The notes under the pieces: model-generated
Seen by the model: only the letters and a program-made list of their open reading frames with translations
Told to the model about the DNA's origin: nothing
The model's database searches: none
NCBI RefSeq assembly: GCF_002865605.1
Contig: NZ_CP025583.1
Location: 2,947,501 to 3,011,500, forward strand
Reading direction: 5' to 3'
Source of the DNA: Paracoccus jeotgali
Lineage (GTDB): Bacteria; Pseudomonadota; Alphaproteobacteria; Rhodobacterales; Rhodobacteraceae
Length of the DNA: 64,000 bases
Translations under genes and position numbers: made by a program
Shown: positions 1-10,297 of the stretch, one piece after another
Layout of the letters: every line of letters starts with the position of its first letter
Position numbering within the stretch: position 1 is the stretch's first letter

Positions 1-1092
<1,092 letters not shown>

Positions 1093-1194
1093 GATCCGGA
1101 AGTGGCCAGATCGCAAAAAAACGATCCCCGCTTCCAAAAGCATCCTTGGACAACAACCCGCATGTCACGCGGAACGCTGAGCGTTTCTTCTCCG

Positions 1195-1310
1195 ATCTGG
1201 TGGACATAGCACGAGCGAAACACCCGATCCCATCCCGAACTCGGCCGTTAAGCGCCGTCGCGCCAATGGTACTGCGTCTCAAGACGTGGGAGAGTAGGTC
1301 ACCGCCAGAT
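1195..1310 (+). rRNA. rrf: 5S ribosomal RNA
   Basis: About 100 bases after the 23S end lies a 116-base 5S rRNA gene. The terminal stem pairs ATCTGGTGG at 1195-1203 with CCGCCAGAT at 1302-1310 (one G-T pair). The conserved core CCCGATCCCATCCCGAACTC (1223-1242) and the GTGGGAGAGTAGGTC arm are present. The exact ends are set by the stem and may be off by one or two bases. Confidence 0.95.
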
Positions 1311-1364
1311 CTGAAAAGAAACGCAAATCTCTCGAACGATAAAAAAACGCCAAAACACAAATGG

Positions 1365-1441
<77 letters not shown>

Positions 1442-1466
1442 AAATACCTACGCAAGGCCAAAAGCC

Positions 1467-1498
1467 AATAGCCTCCCTCACGGGAGGCTATTTGCATT
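1467..1498 (+). terminator. rRNA operon terminator
   Basis: A perfect 11-bp stem pairs AATAGCCTCCC (1467-1477) with GGGAGGCTATT (1482-1492) around a TCAC loop, followed by a short T-rich tail. It sits 25 bases after the tRNA and is the expected end of the rRNA transcript. Confidence 0.88.
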
Positions 1499-1613
1499 TG
1501 GTAACAACCGAGGTTAGTTTCGCACTGAGAATCGGAGAAAAACCGTTTGGAATAGCCTTTGCAACCGCTGGGAATAACAAGGGGTGCAGACGCGACCTGT
1601 CCGACGGCGCTAA

Positions 1614-1621
1614 TTCTGATG
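1614..1621 (+). repeat. left 8-bp target-site duplication of the IS66 copy
   Basis: TTCTGATG directly abuts the left inverted repeat and recurs exactly at 3985-3992 after the right inverted repeat. Eight base pairs is the usual duplication length for IS66-family elements. Confidence 0.93.
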
Positions 1622-1642
1622 GTAAGCGTCCGGCCTGACCGC
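1622..1642 (+). repeat. IS66 left inverted repeat
   Basis: Twenty-one bases starting GTAAGCGTCCGG match the reverse complement of 3964-3984 without mismatch. Confidence 0.94.
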
Positions 1643-1705
1643 CCTGCCGCGTGGTGAAAGAGGCGGATAGTGTCCACCATTGATAGTGGACACTATGGTG
1701 ATGGC

Positions 1706-2065
1706 GTGGCGCGTCGGACGAAGCGACTTTGGACGGATGAGGAGAAGCGTTCGATCTGTTTCCAGACGGCGGCGCCGGGCGTTTCCGTGGCTCAGGTGGC
1801 GCGGCGCTACGCGGTGAACGCGAACCTGATCTTCAAGTGGCTGCGCGATCCCCGTTATGCGCCGGACCCCACCTCGGTTGCGCCCCCAGCAGAGGAGGCG
1901 CGGTTTCTGCCCGTAGAGATCGTCGCGGAGACCAGGTCTACTCCGGCGGCACCTGCCGCCGAGAACCACATCGAGATCGAGCTGGCGGGCGGTCACCGGA
2001 TGCGGATCAGCGGCAGCTATGATCCTGAGGCGCTGGCGCGGCTGATCCGGGGACTTTCGGCGTGA
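1706..2065 (+). CDS. tnpA: IS66 TnpA-like accessory protein
   Basis: A small basic protein of the IS66 OrfA (TnpA) family with an N-terminal helix-turn-helix. It begins [16 protein letters not shown] and contains the recognition helix segment [20 protein letters not shown]. In IS66 elements this protein assists transposition and probably binds the element ends. I place the start at GTG 1706, where family members normally begin. An in-frame GTG at 1670 would add 12 residues but lies inside a hairpin-forming inverted repeat. The stop overlaps the tnpB start by four bases (ATGA-type coupling). This frame is intact, unlike the two genes after it. Confidence 0.85.
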   Translation: MARRTKRLWTDEEKRSICFQTAAPGVSVAQVARRYAVNANLIFKWLRDPRYAPDPTSVAPPAEEARFLPVEIVAETRSTPAAPAAENHIEIELAGGHRMRISGSYDPEALARLIRGLSA

Positions 2066-2407
2066 TCCCGGTTCCGGCCAACACGCGGGTCTGGCTGGCT
2101 GCCGGGGTCACCGACATGCGCAAGGGCTTTGCTTCCTTGGCGGCGCAGGCCGAGGCGGTGCTGAAGCAGGATCCTTTCGGCGGGCATCTCTTCGTCTTCC
2201 GCGGCCGTCGCGGTGATCTGGTGAAGGTCATCTGGTGGGATGGCCAGGGGCCTGCATGTTCATGAAGCGGCTGGAGCGGGCCGGTTCGTCTGGCCCTCGG
2301 CCAAGGAGGGGAAGGTGGCGCTGACACCGGCGCAGTTGTCGATGCTCCTGGAAGGGATCGACTGGCGTGCCCCGGAGCGAACGTGGCGGCCCTTGGCAGC
2401 GGGATAA
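2062..2407 (+). pseudogene. tnpB: IS66 TnpB (IS66 Orf2-like), two frameshifts
   Basis: The protein opens [20 protein letters not shown] and runs through VIWWDGQG, the signature core of IS66 Orf2/TnpB, a protein of about 115 residues required for transposition in this family. The open frame stops prematurely at 2265. Restoring one base in the GGGG run at 2247-2250 and one in the GGG run at 2278-2280 recovers the expected C-terminus (MKRLERGRFVWPS, then LLEGIDWRAPERTW) up to a stop at 2405-2407. Both lesions are single-base contractions of G runs. They may be genuine inactivating mutations or sequencing errors in a repeated element. Confidence 0.85.
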
Positions 2408-2467
2408 TCAGGGGGGGGCCACAAGAGAATGATTCCCATAAGGAATCCCGTGGGATAAACTCCTTGC

Positions 2468-3964
2468 ATGCTCGATCAGACCCTGACCCTGCCGGAAGAT
2501 CCCGAGGAGTTGCGCAGCTTCACCGCGCGGCTTCTGGCCGAGGTGAAGGCGCAGGCGATCCTGATCGAGAAGCTGCGGCACCAACTGGCCGGGCACCGGG
2601 CACACCGGTTCGGCGCGTCCTCGGAGACGGCAGAACAGCTTCAGTTGGCTCTTGAGGCCAGCGAGATCGCGGCCGCCGCGATGACGGCGCGGATGCGTCT
2701 GCCGGACATCGAGGAGAAGGGCAAACCCAAGCGCCGTCCGATCCCGGATCATATCCCCCGGATGGAGGTGGAACTGATGCCCGGCGCCGATGCCTGTGCC
2801 GATTGCGGCGGTCGCCTGCGCCGGATCGGCGAGGACGTCACGGAAGAGCTGGAGTATGTTCCTGGGCGCTTCATCGTGAACCGGATTGTCCGCCCCGGCT
2901 GACCTGCGCTTGCTGCGAACGCTTCGTCCAGGCCCGCTGCCGTCGCGCCCGATCGAGCGCGGTCGCCCCGGGCCGGGTCTGCTGGCCCATGTGCTGGTCA
3001 GCAAGTATGCCGACCATCTCCCCTCTATCGCCAGAGCCAGATCTTCGGCCGCGAAGGGCTCGATCTCGACCGATCGACCCTGGCCGACTGGGTCGGCAAG
3101 ACCACCACCCTTCTGGAGCCACTGGCCGAGGCCATCGGGCGCCATGTCCTGTCGGCCGAGGCGATCTTCGCCGACGATACGCCGGTGCGGATGCTGGCGC
3201 CCGGCACCGGCAAGACCCAGACGGCCCGGCTCTGGACCTATGCCCGCGATGAGCGCCCATGGGATGGCGATGCTCCGCCTGCCGCATGGTATCGCTTCTC
3301 GGGCGACCGCAAGGGTCAGCACCCCAAGGATCATCTGGCCCGTTTCCGCGGCTGGATGCATGCCGACGGCTATGCCGGGTTCGAGGATCTCTACCGTTCC
3401 GGCGCCATCCGCGAGGTCGCCTGCATGGCCCATGTCAGGCGCAAGTTCGTGGACATCCACCGATCGCAAGGTTCGCCGATCGCTGAGGAGGCCATCGGCC
3501 GCATCGCCCGGCTCTATGCCGTCGAGAAGGAAGCCCGAGGTTCGCCACCGGACCGCCGCGCCGAACTCCGTAAGGCACATGCCGCCCCGGTCTTCGATGA
3601 CCTGGAAGTCTGGCTGGCCATGCAACTCACCACGATCTCGGGGAAATCCCCGCTAGCGGCCGCCATCCGATACGCCCTCACCAGGATGGAACGCCTGCGC
3701 CCCTACCTCGACAACGGCATCCTCGAGCTCGACAACAACGCCGCCGAACGCGGCATGCGCGCCATCGCCCTCGGGCGGAAAAACTACCTATTCGTCGGTT
3801 CCGAGGCAGGTGGAAAGGCCGCCGCCATCGCCTACACCCTGATCGAAACAGCCAAGCTCAACGCCATCGATCCCCATGCCTGGCTCGCCGACACCCTGGC
3901 CCGTATCCCTGATTACAAGATCACAAAGGTCGATGACCTGCTGCCTTGGAAATGGCGCGGGTAG
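2468..3964 (+). pseudogene. tnpC: IS66 TnpC transposase, three frameshifts
   Basis: This is the DDE transposase of the IS66 element. The first 144 residues include the leucine-rich N-terminal helix and a CxxC zinc-binding part (ADACADCGGRLRR). The catalytic part follows in another frame from about 3020, with FADDTPVRML, HADGYAGFEDLY and the C-terminal LDNNAAERGMRAIALGRKNY. Three one-base gaps are needed for continuity: in the CCCC run at 2893-2896, the CCC run at 2933-2935 and the CCCC run at 3020-3023. With these restored the gene codes for about 499 residues, close to family length. All lesions shorten C runs, so the caveat given for tnpB applies. The catalytic Asp and Glu motifs are preserved. 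Confidence 0.88.
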
Positions 3965-3984
3965 CGGTCAGGCCGGACGCTTAC
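3964..3984 (-). repeat. IS66 right inverted repeat
   Basis: Twenty-one bases ending CCGGACGCTTAC are the exact inverse of the left end. They overlap the last base of the tnpC stop codon region. Confidence 0.94.
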
Positions 3985-3992
3985 TTCTGATG
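3985..3992 (+). repeat. right 8-bp target-site duplication of the IS66 copy
   Basis: TTCTGATG directly follows the right inverted repeat and is identical to 1614-1621. Confidence 0.93.
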
Positions 3993-4100
3993 CAGTCATC
4001 ACCTGAGAGATGCAGCGAACAAATGCGCCCCGACCAATAAGAGAATGGCGGATTAGCGTTAGCGGGTCCCTTCTGATCTTGCCTCCGTTTCACCGGACAC

Positions 4101-4556
4101 TCAGGCGGTTGCGGTTTGGGCTGCGATGAACTCGCGTGGTGAGTGCATCGTCAGCCCCAAATGGGGTCGTTCTCATTGTAGTCTTCGAACCATCCGGCAA
4201 TCAGTCCAAGGACGGTGACGGCGTTTGGCAGCGGAGTGACGTTCACGTAGTCCCGCTTGAGTGTGTTCACGAATGCCTCGGATATCCCATTGCTCTGCGG
4301 GCTCTTCACCGGCGTATAGCAGGGTTTCAGGCCGAGCTGGCGGGCGAAGATGCAGGTTTCCCTGGCGGTGTAGGGCGAACCGTTGTCGCTGAACATCTCG
4401 ACCTGGTGCGGTGCGCGGTAATCTGCAAACCGCGCCTCTACCGCTGCCAGCATCATGTCGCATACGTCCGATCCGCTGCTGCTTGCGTCCACGACGGCGC
4501 ACCAGGCGATGATCTCGCGGTCATGGGCGTCGATGATGAATGCCGGACGGCGCGAT
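4101..4556 (-). pseudogene. IS3-family OrfB (integrase domain) fragment
   Basis: The minus-strand frame carries the rve integrase part of an IS3-family OrfB: FIIDAHDREIIAWCAVVDAS, the DDE motif piece FSDNGSPYTARET, and SPQSNGISEAFVNTLKRDYV with the catalytic Glu. The N-terminal half, including the HTH and first catalytic Asp region, is lost in the internal deletion. The open frame ends early at 4151. Adding one base to the GGGG run at 4163-4166 restores the family C-terminus ending at the TGA at 4101-4103. It is a dead fragment. Confidence 0.8.
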
Positions 4557-4607
4557 TGCTTGTGACGTCATCGTCTCCTGACACGGCCACGGCTCCCCCT
4601 TCCAGCA

Positions 4608-4775
4608 TCAGCCGCCGCCAACGATACGAGCCGGGTTCGGCGCAACGCCATTACGGCGCGCAACAACCGAGATGCTGGCAGTCTCGTCCAGCGTCTCCTC
4701 AACGATCCGCAGCTTCTCGGACGACGTCCAGCGACGCCTGCGGCCGCCATCGCTGATGATTTCATAGTCAGACAT
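4608..4775 (-). pseudogene. IS3-family OrfA fragment
   Basis: On the minus strand from ATG 4775 the frame reads MSDYEIISDGGRRRRWTSSE, then LRIVEETLDETASISVVARR. This is the helix-turn-helix start of IS2-group OrfA proteins. After VAPN the sequence departs from the family and stops at 4608. Small indels then put the following family segment (MLEGGAVAVSGDD-like) in another frame. Only about 55 residues of a protein usually near 100-130 residues remain, so it is not functional. Confidence 0.75.
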
Positions 4776-5014
4776 AAGCACGTGCCTGGGGCTATCCCTA
4801 AGCCTCCATGGTTATGCCTGAGTGTCCGGTCGAAAGGGGGGCCCGTTCACAACGCCCATGGCGAGGATCGCTATTGGCCTGACTGGGTCTCAGCAAGAGC
4901 ATGGTTATTTGCTGGGCTCAATGGCGGAGACGGTCGTGCAGTTGGTGGTAGCAAGCAATGTCCGTGCCGGACCTTAGTGAGCGCAGGAGAAACATACAGC
5001 CTCGCATCCCCCCT

Positions 5015-8000
5015 TCACCCGCCCCGCACCGCCTCCCCGCGCACCGCTCCCTCGCCAACCGCCCCCCTCTCCCTCCGCCGCGCCTTCTTCTCGCCCAGCA
5101 TCAGCATCGCGGGGGTCACGATCAGGGTCAGGACGGTGGCGATCACCAGGCCGCCGGCGATGGCCGAGCTGAGTTCGGTCCACCACTGGGTCGAGGGGGC
5201 GCCGTAGACGATCTCGCGGGTGAAGAAGTTGAGGTTTACGCCGATCACCATGGGCATCAGGCCCAGGGCCGTCGTGACCGAGGTCAGCACCACGGGGCGC
5301 AGGCGCTGTGCGCCGGTGCGCAGCGCGGCCTCGAGCGGGGACAGGCCGGCCTTTTTCAGATCGTTATAGGTGTCGATCAGCACGATATTGTTGTTCACCA
5401 CGATCCCCGCCAGCGCGATCACGCCGATCCCGCCCATGACGACGCCGAAGGGGCGTCCGGTGACGATCAGGCCGAAGAGGACGCCGGCGATGGAAAAGAC
5501 GATGGCGCTCATCACGATCAGGGCCTGAAAGAAATTGTTGAACTGGATCAGCAGGATCACGAACATCAGGAAGACCGCGGTGATGAAGGCGCCGATCAGG
5601 AAGCGCGTCGCGTCGGTCTGGTCCTGCGCCTCGCCGGCGAAGGAGGCCTCGATGCTGGGGGGCAGGTCCAGCGCCTCGATGGCGGCTTGCAGGGCCACCA
5701 CCTGGTCGTTGACCAAGAGGCCTGGGGCGACATTGGCCTCGATGGTGATGACCCGCTGCTGATCGACGCGGGTGATGGTGCCGGTGCGGGGCGCGGGCTC
5801 GAAGGTGACGAAGTTCGAGATCGGCACCAGCCCGGCCGAGGTCGGCACGCGCAGCGATTGCAGCTCCTCGAGCGTGCGGTCGTTGGAGGGGAAGCGCACA
5901 TTGATATCGACCGAACCCTCGGCATCGTCGGGGCGATAATCGGCCACCGTGATGCCGCGCGTCAGCAGTTGCACGGCCTGCCCGAGGCTGGAGATATCCG
6001 CCCCGAACCGCGCCGCTTCCGAGCGGTTGACCGAGATGAGCCACTCCACCCCCGGCAGCGGCCGGGTGTCGGTGATGTCGGTAAAGCCGCCGATATCGTC
6101 CATCGCCTTTCGGATCGCCTCGACCGCGGCGGCCTGCGCCTTGGGGTCGTCGGCCGCGACGCGCAGGCTGATCGGCTTGCCGGCCGAGGGACCCTGCGAG
6201 GCGGTCTGCACCTGCACGTCGATGCCGGGAATGGTGGCCATTTCGGCCCGGATCTGCTCGCCGATCTCGTCGGCGGTGCGGCGGGTGTCCCATTCGGTCA
6301 GCTCGATCTGGATGGTACCGATCAGGTCGGCATCGGTGCGGTTGCTGCCGCCCGACCGGGCATAGACCGAGGCGATCTCGTCGTAAGCGAACAGCCGCTG
6401 CTCGACCCGGCGGACCAGCGCGTCCTTCTCGAAGATCGAGAAATTGTCGCGGGCGCGGACCTGCACCTGCGCGAATTCCGGCTCGACCGAGGGGAAGAAG
6501 CTGATCCCGGTGCCGAACTGACCATAGGCGCCGAAGGCGCCCAGCAGCAGCGCCACCGCCATGATCAGCGTGGCCCAGGGCCGCAGGATGGCGAATTGCA
6601 GCACCCGGACATAGCCGCCGGTAAAGCCGCCCAGCTCGCGCGGATCGCCCTTTTCGGCGGCATACAGCGCCTGTTTCGCCGCCGCCGATTGCGGGGGCTT
6701 CTTGCCGATCAGCCCGCCGACCACGGGGATGAAGATCAGCGCCATGAACAGCGAGGCGGTCAGCGTCAGGATCACGGTGATGGGCAGGAACTTCATGAAC
6801 TCGCCCACCGTCCCGGTCCAGAACAGCAGCGGAAAGAACACGCTGAGCGTGGTCGCGGTCGAGGCGATGATCGGCCAGGCCATGCGTTTGGCGGCCGCGG
6901 CATAGGCGACCTTGGGCGGGTCGCCTTCCTGCAGGCGGCGGTCAGCGAACTCGGTGGTGACGATCGCGCCGTCGACCAGCATCCCGACGACGAGGATCAG
7001 CGAGAACAGGACGACCAGGTTCATCGTGTAGCCCATGAACAGCAGCGCCGTGACCCCGGCCAGGAACGCGCCCGGAATGGCAAGTCCCACCAGCAGCGCC
7101 GAGCGGATGCCAAGCGCCCAGACGATGACGATCATCACCAGGATCACGGCGGCGATGACGTTCGCCTCAAGGTCGCTCAGCATGGTGTCGACCTGCTCGC
7201 TTTCGTCCTGCATATAGTCGATCTTCACACTTTCCGGCCAGTCGGCCTGCGCGGTCTGGATCAGGTCGCGCACCGCGTCCACGGTCTCGATGATGTTCGA
7301 CCCCGAGCGTTTCTTGACCTCGAGCGCCAGCGCCGGCTGGCCGTCGATGCGGGCAAATCCGGTCGGGTCCTCGAAGGTGCGGCGGATGGTGGCGACATCG
7401 GCGAAGGTCACGACCGTATCGCCGCGCACCTTGACCGGCAGCGCCATGACGTCGGCGACATCCTCGATCAGGCCGGGCACCTTCAGCACGATGCGCCCGG
7501 CGCCGTTTTCTATGGCGCCGGCGGCGATCAGGCGGTTGTTGCGGTTTATCTGGCCGATCAGCTCTTCAAAGCTGATATTGTAGGTCTCGAACACGGTCGG
7601 GTCGATCAGCACTTCGAGCAGCGCATCGCGCGAGCCCCCGACATCGACCTCGAGCACGCCGCTCAGCGCCTCGATCCGCTTGGCCAGATCCTCGGACAGG
7701 CTGTTCAGCGTGCGTTCGGGCACCGGGCCGGACAGGATCACGGTCAGGATCGGAAACAGCGCGGTGTTGATCTCGGTCACGCGGGGGTCGGTGGCGTCCT
7801 CGGGCAGGTCGGGGGTGGCGCGGTCCACGCCTTCCTTGACCTTGTCCAGCGCGGCCACGGCATCGAAGCCCGGCTCGAATTCAAGCTGCAGGCTGGCATA
7901 GCCTTCGCCCGCGTTCCCGGTCATCTGCTTCAGCCCGGTGATGGTCGACAGCTCGGTTTCCAGCGGTTCGATCAGCAGGCGCTCGGCGTCCTCGGGCGAG

Positions 8001-8164
8001 ATGCCGTCGAGCCCGGTCGAGACATAGAAGATCGGGATCGGGATTTCGGGCGAGCTTTCCTTGGGAATCGTCACATAGGCATAGGCGCCAAGTGCCAGGA
8101 TCATTAGCAGCGACAGGATGACCACGCGGCTGCGGCTGAAGGCGGCGTCGATGATGCCGTTCAT
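5015..8164 (-). CDS. RND-family efflux pump inner-membrane transporter
   Basis: A 1049-residue protein of the resistance-nodulation-division (AcrB/HAE) superfamily. It would export hydrophobic or amphipathic compounds across the cell envelope using the proton gradient, with the neighbouring membrane-fusion protein. An N-terminal helix (residues 10-30), two large periplasmic loops and clustered membrane helices around 340-480 and 860-1030 are visible. The proton-relay region is atypical. TM4 reads GMLVDGAIVTTE, keeping Asp398 but with Gly399 where AcrB has a second Asp. TM10 has Asn924 where AcrB has the essential Lys. This places it in a divergent RND subfamily, so the substrate cannot be inferred. 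It overlaps the upstream adaptor gene by four bases. No outer-membrane TolC-like gene is adjacent. Confidence 0.93.
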   Translation of the reverse strand: MNGIIDAAFSRSRVVILSLLMILALGAYAYVTIPKESSPEIPIPIFYVSTGLDGISPEDAERLLIEPLETELSTITGLKQMTGNAGEGYASLQLEFEPGFDAVAALDKVKEGVDRATPDLPEDATDPRVTEINTALFPILTVILSGPVPERTLNSLSEDLAKRIEALSGVLEVDVGGSRDALLEVLIDPTVFETYNISFEELIGQINRNNRLIAAGAIENGAGRIVLKVPGLIEDVADVMALPVKVRGDTVVTFADVATIRRTFEDPTGFARIDGQPALALEVKKRSGSNIIETVDAVRDLIQTAQADWPESVKIDYMQDESEQVDTMLSDLEANVIAAVILVMIVIVWALGIRSALLVGLAIPGAFLAGVTALLFMGYTMNLVVLFSLILVVGMLVDGAIVTTEFADRRLQEGDPPKVAYAAAAKRMAWPIIASTATTLSVFFPLLFWTGTVGEFMKFLPITVILTLTASLFMALIFIPVVGGLIGKKPPQSAAAKQALYAAEKGDPRELGGFTGGYVRVLQFAILRPWATLIMAVALLLGAFGAYGQFGTGISFFPSVEPEFAQVQVRARDNFSIFEKDALVRRVEQRLFAYDEIASVYARSGGSNRTDADLIGTIQIELTEWDTRRTADEIGEQIRAEMATIPGIDVQVQTASQGPSAGKPISLRVAADDPKAQAAAVEAIRKAMDDIGGFTDITDTRPLPGVEWLISVNRSEAARFGADISSLGQAVQLLTRGITVADYRPDDAEGSVDINVRFPSNDRTLEELQSLRVPTSAGLVPISNFVTFEPAPRTGTITRVDQQRVITIEANVAPGLLVNDQVVALQAAIEALDLPPSIEASFAGEAQDQTDATRFLIGAFITAVFLMFVILLIQFNNFFQALIVMSAIVFSIAGVLFGLIVTGRPFGVVMGGIGVIALAGIVVNNNIVLIDTYNDLKKAGLSPLEAALRTGAQRLRPVVLTSVTTALGLMPMVIGVNLNFFTREIVYGAPSTQWWTELSSAIAGGLVIATVLTLIVTPAMLMLGEKKARRRERGAVGEGAVRGEAVRGG

Positions 8165-9414
8165 TGCGCGGGCCCGGCATTGGCGGCGACGGGGGTCCCG
8201 TCACCGGGCGCGGTGGTGATGATCGGCCCGGCCGGGTCGGCGGGTGCCGCGGCCTCGGGCGTGTTGGGTGCGGGCTGCACGGCGGGCAGGTCATCGCCGT
8301 CCTGTTCGGGTTGCGGATCGACCGTCTCGCCGTCATTCACGAAGCCTTGCCCGATCGAGATGATCTGCGCCTCGTCCGGCAGCCCGGCGACCCAGATCCC
8401 GTCGGTCTGGGCGCGGACGATGTCAATCTTGTGGAACTTGACGCGGTTGTCGTCACTAACGGTCTTGATCCCCAGCGTGCCGTCAGTGTCCAGCGACAGG
8501 ATCGCGGGCGAGACGAAATGCGCCGTCAGCTCGCCGGTCAGGATGCGCAGTTGCGCGCTGATGCCGGCAGGGATGGCGCCGTCCTCGTTCGCCACCTCGA
8601 TCCGGGCGCGAAAGGTGCGGGTTTCGGGGTCGGCGCTGGTGGCCACGAAGGTCACCGTGCCGGTCGTCGTCTCGCCGGTGATGAAGGCCACCTCGGCGAT
8701 CTGGCCCACCCGGACGTCGCGCAGCGATTGCTGCGGCACCTGGATGCGGATGTTCAGGGGCGTGTTGTCCACGATCCGGCCGACATCGGCCCCCAGCGAG
8801 ACGAACTCGCCCAGATTGATGTCCAGCGATTCCAGCCGGCCGGCAAAGGGGGCGCGGATCTCGGTATCCTCGATGGCCTTCCGGGCGGAACTGACGCCCG
8901 CCTCGGCCGCCGCCAGCGTCGCCCGCGCCTGCGAGACGCGGTCCAGCGTCGCCACGCCGCGTTCCAGCAGCGAGCTGGCATTGTCGAATTCGCGCTGCGC
9001 CCGGTCGCGCTCTTGCTCGGCGCGTTCCAGATCCGCCTGCCTTGCGGCGATGTCAAAGCGCGCGATGACCTCGCCCGCCTCGAGATCGGCGCCCATATCG
9101 ACCAGCACCTCGCCGATCTGGCCCGAGGTTTCGGCCCGCAGCATGGTGTCGCGGTCGGGCAGGGCCTGACCTTCGGCGACGAAGACCTGCTTGACCGGCT
9201 CGGCCACCGATTTGCGGACGGCGACCGTCACCGGGCGCGGGGCGACGGGCTGTTTCGCGCTCTGCTCGGCCTGTTCCGAGGGCAGGATATAGCCGCTGCC
9301 CATCCAGCCGATGATGGCCAGCGCCAGCCCGCCCGCGACCCATCTGGATCGGGTCGATCCGGGGTCGCTTTCGAAGGTCAGTTCTTGCCGATCGTCAGTC
9401 GGGGTGTCGGTCAT
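8161..9414 (-). CDS. RND periplasmic adaptor (HlyD/AcrA-type membrane fusion protein)
   Basis: A 417-residue adaptor that links the RND pump to an outer-membrane channel. A single N-terminal membrane segment (about residues 27-46) is followed by the biotinyl-lipoyl half-motif (LRAETSGQIGEVLVDMGADL), a coiled-coil hairpin (about 125-185), the second lipoyl half (IRAPFAGRLESLDINLGEFV) and beta-barrel domains. The C-terminus is rich in Pro, Ala and Asp and probably disordered. Its stop overlaps the pump start as ATGA, so the two are translationally coupled and the adaptor is the first gene of the pair. There are 121 non-coding bases between this start and the next gene upstream. Confidence 0.93.
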   Translation of the reverse strand: MTDTPTDDRQELTFESDPGSTRSRWVAGGLALAIIGWMGSGYILPSEQAEQSAKQPVAPRPVTVAVRKSVAEPVKQVFVAEGQALPDRDTMLRAETSGQIGEVLVDMGADLEAGEVIARFDIAARQADLERAEQERDRAQREFDNASSLLERGVATLDRVSQARATLAAAEAGVSSARKAIEDTEIRAPFAGRLESLDINLGEFVSLGADVGRIVDNTPLNIRIQVPQQSLRDVRVGQIAEVAFITGETTTGTVTFVATSADPETRTFRARIEVANEDGAIPAGISAQLRILTGELTAHFVSPAILSLDTDGTLGIKTVSDDNRVKFHKIDIVRAQTDGIWVAGLPDEAQIISIGQGFVNDGETVDPQPEQDGDDLPAVQPAPNTPEAAAPADPAGPIITTAPGDGTPVAANAGPAQ

Positions 9415-9535
9415 CGTCTGGTCTCCTCGGACGAACGCGTCCGAGCCCCGGGACGGTTCCAGTCAGCAATGGTGTCGCCGCAACCCCACTTGCGGTTCGT
9501 TCTAGCTGCAGGCCGGCGCCCGGCCAAGCGCGCGA

Positions 9536-10297
9536 TCAGGTCCAGCCGACCCAGTCGCGGGCGGCGTCCTCGTCCGCCGCGTCGAAGCAGCGCATCTCGA
9601 ACGGCATCGCCGCGCCCATGGCCGAGATCACGCCCTGCATCCAGGACGGCGCGCCGACCACGGCATAGCGCTTCAGATGCCCGATCATGGCGAATTTCGA
9701 CCCGAAGATCCCGGCATCGGTCAGCAGCGCCGGATCGAAGCCGTCCCAGCGTTTGAACCGGGCGAGCAGATTGACCTTGGCATCGCCCTGCATCACCGTC
9801 TGAAGCCGCGCGAACAGGGCCTCGACATCCTTGGGCGTGATGCGGCCATCGACCTCGAACGCCACCACCCCGTCCGACCCATCGGCCAGCAGCGTCAGCC
9901 CGCCGTTAGCCGCGGTGTCGCGCTGATCCGGCAGGTCCGAGGCAAAGGCCTCGGCCGCCGCGACGTCCGAGGAGGGAAAGCTGCGCATCTCGATCATCGG
10001 CAGGATCGGGTCGATCCACCGCAGCAGCGCCGACACCGCCTGAAGGTCCGTGACCACGGCCATGCGCGCGATCTTGGCCCATTGCGTCAGCATCCCGAAC
10101 TCGAATTTCATGTCCTCGGCCAGCGCGTCGGCGGTCATGTCCTGCCAGTGCTCGGCGCGGATGATCAGCCCAAGCGGACCATCGCCTTGCAGCACCGGGG
10201 TCAGCTCGCGCTCCATCGTCTCGATGTCGCGTTTCTCCAAGACGCCCTGCAGCGTCAGCTCATAGACATTCGATTTCAGTGTCTTGACGGTCAGCAT
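9536..10297 (-). CDS. tandem SpoIIAA-like (STAS-fold) protein
   Basis: A 253-residue soluble protein made of two similar halves of about 120 residues, each resembling the SpoIIAA-like family (STAS fold). The first half runs from about 1-120 ([20 protein letters not shown]), the second from about 130-250 ([20 protein letters not shown]). Each half has the pattern beta, long helix, DG-rich loop and a late FDxxxEDxARDWV-type helix. Members of this family are small, often stress-linked proteins of unknown biochemical role. The gene overlaps the end of the TetR gene by seven bases, so it is likely co-expressed and under TetR control. No catalytic motif is seen. Confidence 0.75.
   Translation of the reverse strand: MLTVKTLKSNVYELTLQGVLEKRDIETMERELTPVLQGDGPLGLIIRAEHWQDMTADALAEDMKFEFGMLTQWAKIARMAVVTDLQAVSALLRWIDPILPMIEMRSFPSSDVAAAEAFASDLPDQRDTAANGGLTLLADGSDGVVAFEVDGRITPKDVEALFARLQTVMQGDAKVNLLARFKRWDGFDPALLTDAGIFGSKFAMIGHLKRYAVVGAPSWMQGVISAMGAAMPFEMRCFDAADEDAARDWVGWT

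Larger units (their letters stand above)
1622..3984 (+). mobile_element. IS66-family insertion sequence, complete ends
   Basis: A 2363-bp element is bounded by perfect 21-bp inverted repeats (1622-1642 and 3964-3984) that start with GTAAGCG, the terminal sequence typical of IS66. It carries the three expected genes tnpA, tnpB and tnpC in order on the plus strand. The identical 8-bp flanking duplication shows a single transposition event with no later rearrangement of the ends, so the insertion looks recent. The genes tnpB and tnpC nevertheless contain five apparent one-base deletions, all in G or C runs. Inside the left end, an 11-bp inverted repeat (1667-1677 with 1686-1696) lies just before tnpA and could fold in the mRNA leader. 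Confidence 0.95.
4092..4830 (-). mobile_element. IS3-family (IS2-group) relic with internal deletion
   Basis: A 739-bp remnant is bounded by perfect 15-bp inverted repeats (ACCGGACACTCAGGC at 4092-4106, its inverse at 4816-4830). On the minus strand it carries the beginning of an OrfA (from 4775) and the C-terminal part of the OrfB integrase domain (down to 4101). The end of the OrfA remnant (codons for VTSNRAVR) runs directly into the OrfB segment FIIDAHDREIIAW near 4546-4556. The middle of the element, roughly half of a normal 1.3-kb copy, is therefore missing. I see no clear target duplication. A relic with both ends could still be mobilised in trans by a full copy. Confidence 0.8.

Noticed and set aside
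2468..3964. Programmed frameshifting as the explanation for the split IS66 tnpC
   Set aside because: Three separate shifts would be needed, none at a recognised slippery heptamer, and IS66 transposases are normally single frames.
4958..8107. Long plus-strand open frame of over 1000 codons across the RND pump gene
   Set aside because: It is exactly antisense to the pump gene, very rich in Gly, Asp, His and Arg, and has no family resemblance. High-GC codon bias on the other strand produces such frames.
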